NCBI GenBank assembly: GCA_903927615.1
Contig: CAIYNU010000087.1
Coordinates: 1 to 64,000 of the forward strand
From: an uncultured Rhodospirillales bacterium
Lineage (GTDB): Bacteria; Pseudomonadota; Alphaproteobacteria; Azospirillales; Azospirillaceae
Reading direction: 5' to 3'
DNA length: 64,000 nt
Below are positions 55,652-64,000 of this stretch, piece by piece (the stretch's first letter is position 1; every line of letters starts with the position of its first letter). A model generated the notes under the pieces. That model saw nothing but the letters and a program-made list of their open reading frames with translations, ran no database searches and was not told the origin of the DNA. A program made the translations under genes and the position numbers.

Positions 55652-55707
55652 AAGTCGTATCCCGGGCCGCGGGGGGCTCGTCCTATAGGCCGAGGGTAAG
55701 CCCGGCT

Positions 55708-55812
55708 CTGGGAACGCGGGCATCGTGTCCGCTCGTTCTTTTCAGGGCACGCTCAAAAAGCCGACGGTCAAAACGCGGCACCGAAAGGCGGGCAGGATGC
55801 CCGCGCTCCCAG
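55708..55812. repeat. 17-bp inverted repeat pair flanking 71 bases
   Basis: Arms 55708-55724 and 55796-55812 are complementary at 16 of 17 positions, in sequence of the type CTGGGARCGCGGGCATC. The right arm has its own small GCGGGCA/TGCCCGC hairpin. No gene is visible between or around them, from 55652 to 55922. I recall similar GC-rich sequences as dispersed repeats in other proteobacterial genomes, but that memory is not tested here. Confidence 0.6.
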
Positions 55813-55922
55813 GGAGTCCCCTTGGTCTTGCCGGTGACAGGCCCCCCTGAACGATCTGTCATGCCGGAGGGCAGCTAACTCCGATCAGCTCGCCATGAAA
55901 CACGCTTCGCCCTCTCGCCATC

Positions 55923-58181
55923 CTATCGCCCGAACCCCTTGATCGCCTCCGCCAGGCGCCCGGGCAGGCCCCCGCGCGTCCATTGCTCCAGCGACAGCGC
56001 GGTGCGCCGCCGCCAGTTGGGATGCTGATCGACGGTCCCGGGGAGATTGGGCTGTTCGGCCTCCAGGAGAATATCTTCCAGTTGCACCATCAGCAACCGG
56101 CTGGGCGTACGCGACAAATACCGGTAAATGGCGACCAGCAACTCTTCATCGAAGCGCGGCAGACCGTGGCGCGGGTGAAGTGACTCGGGAAGCAGACCGG
56201 CCCGCTCCAGGGCCTGAAGCAGCCGCCAGCGGTCATGGTCCCGGGCGGCAACCTCGCCTTCCTGCATCTCGTGGTTGGGGTATAGCCCCAGCCGGATCCG
56301 CCAGCGCAGATCGACGCCTTGCCAGAACCCCTTGAGGGTGGCCAGATCGTGGGTGGTGGCGGTGACCAGCGCGCCCGAAGGATAGGCTTCCGGCGGCAAA
56401 AACGCGCCGTCATGACCGCGTTCGAAATAGAACACCCGACAGGACAGGATGCCCGCGCGTTGCATGGCCGGGCGGAAGCCCTCGGGCACCGTCCCCAGAT
56501 CCTCGCCGATCACGACGCAACGGTTGCGGTGGGACTCCAGAGCCACCAGGCGCACCAGATCGGCCAACGGATAGGAAACATAGGCCCCGATGCCGCCCTC
56601 GGGCGGAATCCAGTAGAGGTGCTGAAGCGCCATCACATGATCAATGCGCAACACCCCGGCGTGGCGCATGTTCGCCCGCAACACCGCAATGAACGGGCGA
56701 TAGGCGGCCGCCACCAGCCCCAGCGGCGACAGGGGCGACAGTCCCCAGTCCTGGCCATGCAGATTGAACTGGTCGGGCGGGGCGCCGACTCGAGCGGTCG
56801 GCACCATCACCGCCTGCGCCGCCCAGGCCGCGGCGCCCCCCGGTTGGATCGCCACCGCCAGGTCGCGATAGAAGCCGAACGCCAAGCCGGCCGCCCGCGC
56901 CCGGGCCGCCGCCGCGCCCAGTTGCTGGTCGGCCAGCCACTGGAGATACTGGAAAAAGGTCACCCGGTCGGCATAGGTGGCGGCAAAGGCGGCAACCTCG
57001 GGACTCTCCGGATCCCGGTAGGCTGCGGGCCAGCTTTGCCAGGACCAACGGAACGGATCGCTGCCGTAAAAATGCTCGTGCAGCGCCTCGAACAGCGCAA
57101 AGCGCGCCAGCGTCTCGCCCCCTTCGGCCTGGAAAGCCCGAAAGGCCGCGGCGCGCGGACTGGTGACCGGCGGCTCGGCGGTGACCGGCTCAAGATGAGC
57201 CGACTGGAAACTGGCGAACAGCCGCTCCAGCACCGGCCGCTTCAGCGCCGCCACCGCCGGATAGTCCACCATTTCGGCGGCCCGGGCCTGGGCCAGCGCC
57301 CGCTGAAAGCCGGGGCTGCCGATCAGATCCCGGGCTTCGGGACATTCGGCAAGGTCGGGCACGGCGATGACATCGATATAAAAAATATCGAGGAAGGCCC
57401 GGTGAGACGGCGAGTACGGGCTGTAATGGTTGGGGTCCGCCGGAAACAGCGCATGAAGCGGGTTGAGCCCGACGGTTCCCGCGCCCCAGCCGGCGGCCCG
57501 CTCGGCCAGCTCGGCCAGATCCGAGAAGTCGCCCATGCCCCAATTGCCGGTACTGCGCACGCCGTAAAGCTGAACCCCCAGGCCCCAACTGCGCCCGCCG
57601 GGAACCACCTCTTCGGGCAGCAGGCAGCGGTCGGGCGCGACGATCAGGCTCAACTCGGCCTGTTGCTCCCCGTGGCGAACCAGCAGCCGATGGTAACCCA
57701 GGGGTGGCCGTACCGGCAGCGTCAACAGACGACGGCGAAGCATCCGACCGTCGATGACAAAATCCGCGCTGACCGGAAGATCGGCGGGGCAAATCTCTCC
57801 GCAATGGGTGGTGCCGCCCTCCTCGATCAAGGTCCAGGCTGCAACCACCTCCCGCTCGGCGTCGGCCACGATCAACGGCACGACCATCGTCTCGTGCAGG
57901 TCCAGAACCCGCACCGCCGGCAGCAGGCGGCGCCACGGCGCTTCCTCGAGCCGACGCCGGCTGGCCGTAACCGCCGCATCACCATCGATGGCCACCCCCA
58001 GCGCCCCCAGCAGCGCCTCCTTGGTCTCCCGGCTGACGGTGTAGCGGTTGCCCCAAATGTCGTGGAAAAAGGGCTCAATGCCGATCAGGTCGGCCAGACG
58101 ATCGATATCCGAAGCGGTGGCGGTCACGGGCAATATACCTGAGGCTCGGGGCGCACTGTCGTCACCGCTGATGCGGCGCAC
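55923..58181 (-). CDS. malQ: 4-alpha-glucanotransferase (amylomaltase)
   Basis: The 752-residue GH77 enzyme transfers maltooligosaccharide segments between glucans. An N-terminal extension of about 190 residues precedes the barrel, as in proteobacterial MalQ. The nucleophile aspartate is in GVLRIDHVMAL, the acid/base glutamate in VVIGEDLGTVP and the third aspartate in TATTHDLATLKGFW; GVQLYGVRSTGNWGMGDFSD is the family's barrel entry. The start is uncertain: the frame begins at GTG 58181, where a purine run AAAAGGGA lies too close, and a GTG about 18 codons further in is possible. It complements glgX in glycogen breakdown. Confidence 0.94.
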   Translation of the reverse strand: MRRISGDDSAPRASGILPVTATASDIDRLADLIGIEPFFHDIWGNRYTVSRETKEALLGALGVAIDGDAAVTASRRRLEEAPWRRLLPAVRVLDLHETMVVPLIVADAEREVVAAWTLIEEGGTTHCGEICPADLPVSADFVIDGRMLRRRLLTLPVRPPLGYHRLLVRHGEQQAELSLIVAPDRCLLPEEVVPGGRSWGLGVQLYGVRSTGNWGMGDFSDLAELAERAAGWGAGTVGLNPLHALFPADPNHYSPYSPSHRAFLDIFYIDVIAVPDLAECPEARDLIGSPGFQRALAQARAAEMVDYPAVAALKRPVLERLFASFQSAHLEPVTAEPPVTSPRAAAFRAFQAEGGETLARFALFEALHEHFYGSDPFRWSWQSWPAAYRDPESPEVAAFAATYADRVTFFQYLQWLADQQLGAAAARARAAGLAFGFYRDLAVAIQPGGAAAWAAQAVMVPTARVGAPPDQFNLHGQDWGLSPLSPLGLVAAAYRPFIAVLRANMRHAGVLRIDHVMALQHLYWIPPEGGIGAYVSYPLADLVRLVALESHRNRCVVIGEDLGTVPEGFRPAMQRAGILSCRVFYFERGHDGAFLPPEAYPSGALVTATTHDLATLKGFWQGVDLRWRIRLGLYPNHEMQEGEVAARDHDRWRLLQALERAGLLPESLHPRHGLPRFDEELLVAIYRYLSRTPSRLLMVQLEDILLEAEQPNLPGTVDQHPNWRRRTALSLEQWTRGGLPGRLAEAIKGFGR

Positions 58182-58237
58182 TCCCTTTTATAACGGGCGG
58201 CGCCCCGGGGCGGAGAAAAATCGCCCCCCCAGCCGAA

Positions 58238-59239
58238 TCAAGACGCCGAGGGCGTTCCGGTCGCCGCCCCCTGGGCCGTTTTGGCCGCCCACAGTTGCTC
58301 CAGGCGCTTGCGATAGGCCGACGCCGCCCCCGCCACCTCCTTGGTGACGATGTCGACCGAACGGCTGGGCTGGAGCGTCCGCATCAACCCCAAGGCCAGC
58401 GTCCGCAGTTGGGTCAGGTCGCTGCCGGCGGGCGCCAGTTCGGGGCTGCCGCCGATGCGGTCCACCGCCTCCAGAATCGCCTTGCAAGCACTCTCGAATC
58501 GGGAATCGAGGCCTCGTTTGGCCACGCGTTTGCGCAAGTCATCCACCACCGGCGGAATGCGCGTCAGATGGTCCAACGCCAACCGATCCGGCGGTTCGGC
58601 GGCAAGGCCGGGTTCGGCATAGGCCACCAGGAAAGAGATGTGAAAAGCGTCCCGAATTGCCTTCTGCTCGTCGATCCAGGCGACCCCCTTGGCCACCAGG
58701 CTCGGACCGACGCCCCGATCCCAGTTTCCCGTCGTCTTCAGGCGCAACGTGTTGGGCGGATCAAAGGACGGGATATGAACCCCTTCCCGCAGTTGCTTGC
58801 GGCGGTCCGGCCCGGTGTAATCGGCCGTGACGATAAACTTCTTACGCGACTCAACCAGTCCCAGCACGCGATCCATCAATTGCCGCCCCGAGGGCGGTTT
58901 GACCAGCAGGGCATCGGCCCCGGAATTGTTAACCCGTTGCAGCAAGGCTGCGGTCGGCTGATAGGTGGTGGCAATGATGCCGATGAACGGATTCGGAAAA
59001 TCCGGGTCATTGCGCAACCAGCGAATCAGCCTGAAACCGTCAATTTCCGGATGGTCGATATCGACCACCACCAAATCAGGCCGCTGTTCCACCAACAGCT
59101 CGGCAAAGTCAGTGACTCCCGGACACGGAAACGCCTTTTGGATACCCAACTGAACCAGACTGTCGCGCATGCCCCGCAAAACGGAAACATTGGGCTCAAT
59201 CAGGGCAGCTTCAACCTGGGAAAAGTTCAAATCAGCCAT
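58238..59239 (-). CDS. Receiver-domain protein with uncharacterised C-terminus
   Basis: The 333-residue protein starts with a response-regulator receiver domain (about 8-130). The phospho-acceptor is D60 in DLVVVDIDHPEIDGF, the conserved lysine is in ALLVKPPSG, and a threonine sits in IIATTYQP. The C-terminal 200 residues contain no DNA-binding or enzymatic domain that I recognise and are mainly helical, with a GVHIPSFDPPNTLRLK linker. It could be a phosphorylation-dependent signalling protein. There is no Shine-Dalgarno sequence: the bases just before the ATG read CCTCCT. No kinase gene is adjacent; malQ lies downstream on the same strand. Confidence 0.82.
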   Translation of the reverse strand: MADLNFSQVEAALIEPNVSVLRGMRDSLVQLGIQKAFPCPGVTDFAELLVEQRPDLVVVDIDHPEIDGFRLIRWLRNDPDFPNPFIGIIATTYQPTAALLQRVNNSGADALLVKPPSGRQLMDRVLGLVESRKKFIVTADYTGPDRRKQLREGVHIPSFDPPNTLRLKTTGNWDRGVGPSLVAKGVAWIDEQKAIRDAFHISFLVAYAEPGLAAEPPDRLALDHLTRIPPVVDDLRKRVAKRGLDSRFESACKAILEAVDRIGGSPELAPAGSDLTQLRTLALGLMRTLQPSRSVDIVTKEVAGAASAYRKRLEQLWAAKTAQGAATGTPSAS

Positions 59240-59565
59240 AGGAGGTTCGCGACGTTCGCGTTAAGTCTCGCGCATTCAGCTTACCGGTATCAGTCCGGCG
59301 AAGGAAGGGGCAGCGTGACCGCCCAGGCATTTGATCTCGGGGCCTCTCGCCACCCGACCGGCGGCGGCTCGCCGATGACGACCCCTGCCCCATCCGGATT
59401 GCCCCGGAAACAAACGTGCAGGCTCTGCCGCACCGGCAAGGGGCCAGCCCTGACCAGAATTCCTGGAACCGCCAATCTCATGAGACAAAAGATACACGGA
59501 TCATCCAAAAATGGGTCACCGAGACCCGTCATATAGTCAGTCGATCAACCAACCCGGCGGCTATC
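59240..59565. other. Divergent intergenic region, no gene seen
   Basis: About 325 bases lie between the receiver protein and the small gene on the plus strand. The part after 59480 is AT-richer and could hold the promoter for the small gene, but no box pair is convincing. A small GGGTC/GACCC hairpin lies near 59514-59528. Confidence 0.35.
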
Positions 59566-59772
59566 ATGAACACCATGTCCCAAACCTCGTCCAAGTCGAT
59601 GATGATCGTGTGCCCAGACGTGCTGCCCAGCTTGCGTGACGCCTATCAACGGGACGGACGATTGGCCGCCGCGGCCACCTACCGGCAAAAGAACCCCGCC
59701 ATCAGCATGAGCGAAGCCCTGTTCGCCGTCGACCGGGTGCTGGGCCTGCGCAAGCCAAGCGCGATCATGTGA
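59566..59772 (+). CDS. Small protein of unknown function
   Basis: The 68-residue polypeptide MNTMSQTSSK... has a short polar start, a hydrophobic MMIVCPDVLPSL stretch and a helical C-terminus with ISMSEALFAVDRVLGLRKPS. It is not recognised. Codon use is GC3-rich as in real genes here, and a hairpin terminator follows 14 bases after the stop. The start could be 59566 or the ATG at 59575; no strong ribosome binding site helps. It converges with the hyf-like cluster. Confidence 0.5.
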   Translation: MNTMSQTSSKSMMIVCPDVLPSLRDAYQRDGRLAAAATYRQKNPAISMSEALFAVDRVLGLRKPSAIM

Positions 59773-59785
59773 ACGAATACCGGCA

Positions 59786-59806
59786 TCCAGGGGCGTTGCC
59801 CCTGGA
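59786..59806. terminator. Bidirectional terminator between the small gene and the hyf-like cluster
   Basis: A perfect 9-bp stem (TCCAGGGGC/GCCCCTGGA) with the loop GTT lies between convergent genes, 14 bases after one stop and 39 bases after the other. It belongs to the same hairpin type as 20322-20340. Confidence 0.75.
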
Positions 59807-59844
59807 CGCGCCCCGAGCGGGGGCCGTGTTCCCGGACCCTAGAT

Positions 59845-60360
59845 CTAAGCGACCGAGTCCAGCAGCGCCAACAATCCGGACAGCAACTGCTCCGGCGTGG
59901 GGGGACAGCCGCGGAGGTACAGGTCGACCGGAACCGTGTTCGCTACCCCGTCCGTCACGGCATAACTGCCCCGAAACACGCCGCCATCGGCGGCACAGTC
60001 GCCCACCGCCACCACCCATTTGGGATCGGGCGTGGCGTCATAGGTGCGTTTCAAGGCCTCCCGCATATTGGTCGTGACCGGACCGGTGACCAGCAGCACA
60101 TCGGCATGGCGCGGCGACGCCACAAAGCGGATACCGAAGCGTTCCAGGTCATAGACGGCGTTATTCAGGGCGTGAACCTCCAGTTCGCAGCCGTTGCACG
60201 AGCCGGCATCCACCTCCCGAATGGCCAGACTGCGCCCCAGACGAGCGCGGCTGCGGGCTTCCAGCCGGCGTCCCAGAGCCTCCAGCGCCCCCGGGTCGGC
60301 GGCCGGGGCGCGAACCGTCGGCGGCCGGGTCAGCAGGCTTTTCAGCAACAACTTCAGCAT
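59845..60360 (-). CDS. hyfI: Hydrogenase/NuoB-like small iron-sulfur subunit (HyfI type)
   Basis: The 171-residue subunit corresponds to NuoB/HyfI, which carries the [4Fe-4S] cluster next to the active site or quinone site. Four cysteines in family positions should bind it: C55 and C58 (SCNGCELE), C122 (VGDCAADGG) and C152 (RGCPPTPE). GAGG lies eight bases before the ATG. It is the last gene of the cluster seen here, 112 bases after the large subunit. In hydrogenase-4 a ferredoxin-like subunit (HyfH) normally stands between them; there is none. Confidence 0.9.
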   Translation of the reverse strand: MLKLLLKSLLTRPPTVRAPAADPGALEALGRRLEARSRARLGRSLAIREVDAGSCNGCELEVHALNNAVYDLERFGIRFVASPRHADVLLVTGPVTTNMREALKRTYDATPDPKWVVAVGDCAADGGVFRGSYAVTDGVANTVPVDLYLRGCPPTPEQLLSGLLALLDSVA

Positions 60361-60472
60361 GGCGCTCGCCTCATCCCATCGACCCTTGATGTTGACCCAT
60401 CAAGGCTGCCCTCAGACGCCGGGCAGTCGCGGCCCAATACCGGCAAGGTGTCATTGTCATGGCGCGCCGGGA

Positions 60473-62011
60473 TCACACGTCGTGTCCCGAGTACGAACAG
60501 TTGAACGACTTATTGCACAACGGAAAATCGGCGACGACACAGCCATCAATGGCGACCATCAGGAGCGGCCACTGGAACCAGGAAGGGTCGCGCAGATGAC
60601 AGCGGCCGATGGTGCCGTCGGGCCGCAGACGCAGCCAAACCAGCACGTCGCCGCGAAATCCTTCGACCACCGACATCCCCTCGTGACGCTGGTCGTCGGC
60701 GACCGTCACCGGCCCCCGGACCGGACCGGCCGGCATGCCGCGAATCAGTTGCTCAATCAGGTTCAGGCTCTCGCGAACCTCCAGGATGCGGATCATCACC
60801 CGGGCATTGACGTCGCCCTCCTCCCGAACCGGGACGGTGAACTCAAGCTGCGGATAGGGCTCGTAGCCCGGACTGCGGCGCGCGTCGAAATCGCGACCGG
60901 CGGCCCGGCCGACGAAGCCGCCGGCGGCCCACTGGCGAACCAACTCGGGCCGGATCGTCCCGGTGTTCAGCATGCGGCTCTGAAGCGACGGCGTGCCGTC
61001 ATAGAGGTCGACCAGTTCCTCGAACCGCGGGCGCAGCTCTTTCACCAGCGCGAACAGGCGCCGACCACCGGCGGCGTCAAGGTCGCAGGTCACGCCGCCC
61101 GGAACCACCCGGTCCATCATCAACCGATGACCGAAGCAGGCCCCCGCCGCCTGAAGCACGCGCTCGCGCAGCACGCCGCAATGGGCATACATGACGGCGA
61201 AAGCCACATCGTTACACACCGCGCCGATATCGCCGAGATGATTGGCGATGCGCTCCAACTCCGCCATCAGGGCGCGCAGCCAATGCGCACGCGCCGGCAC
61301 CACGGTGCCGCTGGCGGCCTCCACCGCCCGGGCAAAGGCCAGCGCATAGGCGACCGTGCTGTCGCCCGAAACCCGGCCCGCCAGCCGGGCGGCCCGATCG
61401 ACATCGGCACCGGTCATCAGCGCCTCGATCCCCTTGTGGGTGTAACCGAGCCGATCTTCCAGCCGCACCACCGCTTCGCCAAAGCAGGTAAAGCGAAAAT
61501 GGCCGGGTTCGATGATGCCGGCGTGAACCGGCCCCACCGGAATCTGATGCAGCCCTTCGCCCTCCACCGGCAAAAAGGTATAGGGGAGCGGTAACAGCCC
61601 ACATGGGCGCGCTGTGGCGGCGCCCAGGGGCTGCGCCACCGGCCAGGTGCCATGGTCGAGCCAGCGCCGGGTGTCGCCCAGGGCCTCGGCGGTCAGACCC
61701 GAAAGGTCGGTGATGGTCCGCTCCAGGCGAATCGCCGACGGCCAGCTCCCCGACAGAGACGGGAAACGACCGCCCTGGGACGTGAGACTCAGCACCGCCA
61801 CGGCCCCGTCGGTGCCGTCATGGACCGCGGCCAAGACCGTGTCGCCATCGGCCCACTCGGCCAACAGGTCCCAAGGAGCCGTCGCAAGCCGGTTGATCAA
61901 CGCCATCCAGGTGTCGGTCACCAGCCTCACCCGCGGCCACGGACCATGACCCTCGGTGCCGGGGTTATGTTTCAGATACTCGCTGAGGGTCGGATGCCTG
62001 GCAGCGGTCAT
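60473..62011 (-). CDS. Hydrogenase-4-type large subunit lacking most Ni-Fe cysteines (HyfG/Ehr type)
   Basis: The 512-residue protein fuses a NuoC-like N-terminus (about 1-150) with a NuoD/hydrogenase large-subunit-like domain. In true group 4 hydrogenases two CxxC motifs bind the Ni-Fe centre. Here the first is RVSGDS at 213-218, with serines 215 and 218 in place of both cysteines, and the C-terminal DPCxxC is NCSYS, with only C505 kept and S508 in place of the last cysteine. A Ni-Fe site is therefore not possible as known. This fits energy-converting hydrogenase-related (Ehr) complexes. The gene starts three bases after hyfF. Confidence 0.88.
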   Translation of the reverse strand: MTAARHPTLSEYLKHNPGTEGHGPWPRVRLVTDTWMALINRLATAPWDLLAEWADGDTVLAAVHDGTDGAVAVLSLTSQGGRFPSLSGSWPSAIRLERTITDLSGLTAEALGDTRRWLDHGTWPVAQPLGAATARPCGLLPLPYTFLPVEGEGLHQIPVGPVHAGIIEPGHFRFTCFGEAVVRLEDRLGYTHKGIEALMTGADVDRAARLAGRVSGDSTVAYALAFARAVEAASGTVVPARAHWLRALMAELERIANHLGDIGAVCNDVAFAVMYAHCGVLRERVLQAAGACFGHRLMMDRVVPGGVTCDLDAAGGRRLFALVKELRPRFEELVDLYDGTPSLQSRMLNTGTIRPELVRQWAAGGFVGRAAGRDFDARRSPGYEPYPQLEFTVPVREEGDVNARVMIRILEVRESLNLIEQLIRGMPAGPVRGPVTVADDQRHEGMSVVEGFRGDVLVWLRLRPDGTIGRCHLRDPSWFQWPLLMVAIDGCVVADFPLCNKSFNCSYSGHDV

Positions 62012-62014
62012 GGC

Positions 62015-63496
62015 TCACCCCAACTGTGCGGCGACGTGCTGGAACCAGGCGACCAGCGGCGGCGGCAGGTACAGCCCGGCCACCAGCACCAGGATCAGGT
62101 GCAGCACCAGCGGCACGTAACTGCCGTCGCGCCGCAGGCTGACGCCGCAGACCTCGCCGAACACCACCTCGTTCAGCCGAAACAACAGCGCCCCCAGCGC
62201 GATCAGCAGACCGGTGATCAGCACCAGCGTCAACACCGGCGCCCTGGCGAACGTCGCACTGATCAGCAAAAATTCGCTCATGAACACGCCGAACGGCGGC
62301 AAGCCGGCAATCGCCAGCACCCCCAGCGCCAATCCCCACCCCAGCACCGGGTGGCTTTCGCCGACGCCGCGAATCGCCGAAAGTTGCTGGGTGCCCTTAA
62401 CCTGGGTAATGTGGCCCACCGCAAAAAAGATCGCGGACTTGGTCAGGCTGTGCATGACCATATGCAACAGGCCCGCGAAATTGGCCAGCGGCCCGCCCAT
62501 GCCGAAGGCGAACGCCGCAATGCCCATGTGCTCGATGGAGGAGTAGGCGAACAGACGCTTGATATCCCCCTGACGGTACAGCATCAGGGTCGCGAACAGC
62601 ACCGACACCAAGCCCAGCCCGATCATCAGCGGCCCGGGCGGCAACACATGCGGATTGGCCGCCAGCACCATCTTGAAGCGAAGTATGACGTACAGCGAGA
62701 CATTGATCAGCAGGCCCGACAGGACGGCCGTGATCGGCGTCGGCCCCTCGGCATGCGCGTCGGGCAACCAGGCATGCATCGGCACCAGGCCAGCCTTGGT
62801 GCCGTAGCCCAGCAACAGGAAGACGAAGGCGATATCGAGCAGGGTCGGGTCAAAGCCGTCGGCATGGGTCAGCAGCACGGTCCAGGCCATGGCCTCCATG
62901 CCGTCCCCCACCTCCGAGGCGGCGGCGAAGTAGACCAGGATGGTGCCGAACAGGGCCAGCGCCACGCCGACGCTGCCCAGAATGAAGTACTTCCAGGCCG
63001 CCTCCAGCGCCGGCGGGGTCCGGTAAACGCCCACCATCATCACCGCGGTCAGCGTCGCCATTTCAATGGCCACCCACATCAGGCCGATGTTGTTGGCCAG
63101 CAGCCCCAGATTCAGGGAAAACATCAGGCCCTGATACATGGCGTGATAGAGTTGGCTGGTCCGACGATTGAGCCGTCCGATCCGCCGCTCGTGCTCGATG
63201 TAGCCGGCACTGAACAGGCTGCTGGTGAACGCCACAAAGGCGTTCAGAGCGATCAGGGCGATGTTCAGATCGTCCACATGCAGGAAAATGTTGAGCGGCG
63301 GCCGATGCCCCAGCAACACCAGCGCCGCCCCGAACGAAACCAGATTCGCCGTGGCCCCCAGCACAACCGCGATCCGGTGAGCCGACACCAGCAACATCAC
63401 GGCGGCCGTGACCATCGGTCCGACCAGCAGAACCGTTACCGCGGCGGTCCCAAGGTCTCCGGAGAAAGCGAGCAGCAAGGCCTCTAAGGCACTCAT
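62015..63496 (-). CDS. hyfF: Proton-translocating membrane subunit, HyfF/NuoN-like
   Basis: The 493-residue, multi-helix protein (about 14 membrane segments) belongs to the Mrp/NuoL-M-N antiporter-like family. Functional charged residues are visible: glutamate in MWVAIEMATLTAV, lysine in LGYGTKAGLVPMHAWLPDAHAE, and lysine in MHSLTKSAIFFAVGH. It would pump protons or sodium. Its ATG overlaps the stop of the upstream hyfE by four bases and hyfG follows after three, so the complex is translated from one message. Confidence 0.92.
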   Translation of the reverse strand: MSALEALLLAFSGDLGTAAVTVLLVGPMVTAAVMLLVSAHRIAVVLGATANLVSFGAALVLLGHRPPLNIFLHVDDLNIALIALNAFVAFTSSLFSAGYIEHERRIGRLNRRTSQLYHAMYQGLMFSLNLGLLANNIGLMWVAIEMATLTAVMMVGVYRTPPALEAAWKYFILGSVGVALALFGTILVYFAAASEVGDGMEAMAWTVLLTHADGFDPTLLDIAFVFLLLGYGTKAGLVPMHAWLPDAHAEGPTPITAVLSGLLINVSLYVILRFKMVLAANPHVLPPGPLMIGLGLVSVLFATLMLYRQGDIKRLFAYSSIEHMGIAAFAFGMGGPLANFAGLLHMVMHSLTKSAIFFAVGHITQVKGTQQLSAIRGVGESHPVLGWGLALGVLAIAGLPPFGVFMSEFLLISATFARAPVLTLVLITGLLIALGALLFRLNEVVFGEVCGVSLRRDGSYVPLVLHLILVLVAGLYLPPPLVAWFQHVAAQLG

Positions 63497-64000
63497 GGCG
63501 TGTCACCCCGGAAGCGATCGAGGGCCTGGACATCAGCCGATTCAAATCGCTTGTAAATGTGACTGAGGGAGACGACGAACACGATCAGCGCCACCAGCGC
63601 CGAAAACGCGATGCTCAGCTCAATTAAAAAGGGCATGCCCCGCGCCCCGGCCGCCGCCAGCGTCATGCCGTTGTCCACCGACAAAAAGCCGATGATCTGT
63701 CCCACCGCATTGCGCCGGGTGATCATGATCAGCAGGCCCAGCAAAACCACCGCGAGCGCAAACGACAGGTCTTCCCACATCAGCGGCGACTTGGCCGCCA
63801 CCGGCAGCATCACGACCACCGAAAGCGCCACCAGGCAGATGCCGAACAGCATGGTCACGCCGACCCCGACCACCACCTCGACGGTGCGTTCGATCCGAAG
63901 ACGGCGGACCAGACGATGCAGCACCACCGGAATCAGCACCGCCTTGACCATCAGGGCCAGCGCCGCCGCGGCATAAAGATGCTCGGCGGTCTGAATATAG
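63493..64000 (-). CDS. hyfE: Membrane subunit HyfE-like (NuoK-related), 5' end outside window
   Basis: At least 168 residues of a small membrane subunit are present, and the frame is open to the window edge, so the start lies beyond 64000. An internal ATG at 63951 should not be taken as the start, since TAEHLYAAAALALMVKAVLI before it aligns with the corresponding HyfE segment. The later part has helices (FALAVVLLGLLIMIT) and the family block VDNGMTLAAAGARGMPFLIELS. It should form part of the ion-translocating membrane arm with HyfF. More membrane subunits (hyfB, hyfC) are expected further out. Confidence 0.85.
   Translation of the reverse strand, partial: YIQTAEHLYAAAALALMVKAVLIPVVLHRLVRRLRIERTVEVVVGVGVTMLFGICLVALSVVVMLPVAAKSPLMWEDLSFALAVVLLGLLIMITRRNAVGQIIGFLSVDNGMTLAAAGARGMPFLIELSIAFSALVALIVFVVSLSHIYKRFESADVQALDRFRGDTP

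Overview
The window reads as chromosome of a GC-rich alphaproteobacterium, most like the Rhodospirillales (Magnetospirillum/Rhodospirillum-type). The basis is the alphaproteobacterial RpoB N-terminus, the split F0 sector with a b' subunit, several cytosolic chemotaxis transducers and C-terminal Cache transducers of a type I associate with that order. No rRNA or tRNA gene, CRISPR array, insertion sequence or prophage was seen.

Layout: (1) 1-11272: end of nusG, then rplK-rplA-rplJ-rplL-rpoB-rpoC with hairpins between the cistrons. (2) 11439-20340: a membrane-anchored unknown, a YncE-like propeller, an orphan Dpp/Opp-type permease pair, dodecin, an RluB-type pseudouridine synthase overlapping rsmD, a TPR protein, a small exported protein and a LivK-type binding protein. 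(3) 20512-32119: polA, a GT2 glycosyltransferase, a TVGYGD ion channel, a bacteriohemerythrin, tsaD, a SWIM-SNF2 helicase and a globin-coupled transducer. (4) 32699-35476: a rearranged F0 operon (c, I, a, b') closed by a strong hairpin, with no b subunit. (5) 35478-40460: a small unknown, a ROK kinase, tex and a DyP peroxidase. (6) 40644-42990: an AT-richer island on the minus strand encoding a small protein, a class-3-lipase-like protein and an ankyrin protein, which looks like an orphan effector-immunity module. (7) 43552-46210: a three-gene module of a degenerate transducer, a diiron metallo-beta-lactamase-fold protein resembling oxygen-binding ODP, and a transducer with its Cache domain at the C-terminus. 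(8) 46254-59772: glgX, a Deg protease, a DUF58 protein, a PAS histidine kinase, an S24 regulator, a LuxO-like sigma54 activator, palindromic repeats, malQ, a REC protein and a small unknown. (9) 59845-64000: a hyf-like cluster whose large subunit has lost most of the Ni-Fe cysteines (an Ehr-type complex); it runs off the window edge.

A theme is oxygen and redox sensing. Three unrelated oxygen-binding folds (hemerythrin, globin-coupled transducer, ODP-like diiron protein) lie within 20 kb, and two of them are tied to chemotaxis signalling domains, which suits a motile microaerophile. The most interesting candidates are the ODP-like chemotaxis module, the lipase/ankyrin module, the Ehr complex and the unusual F0 operon.
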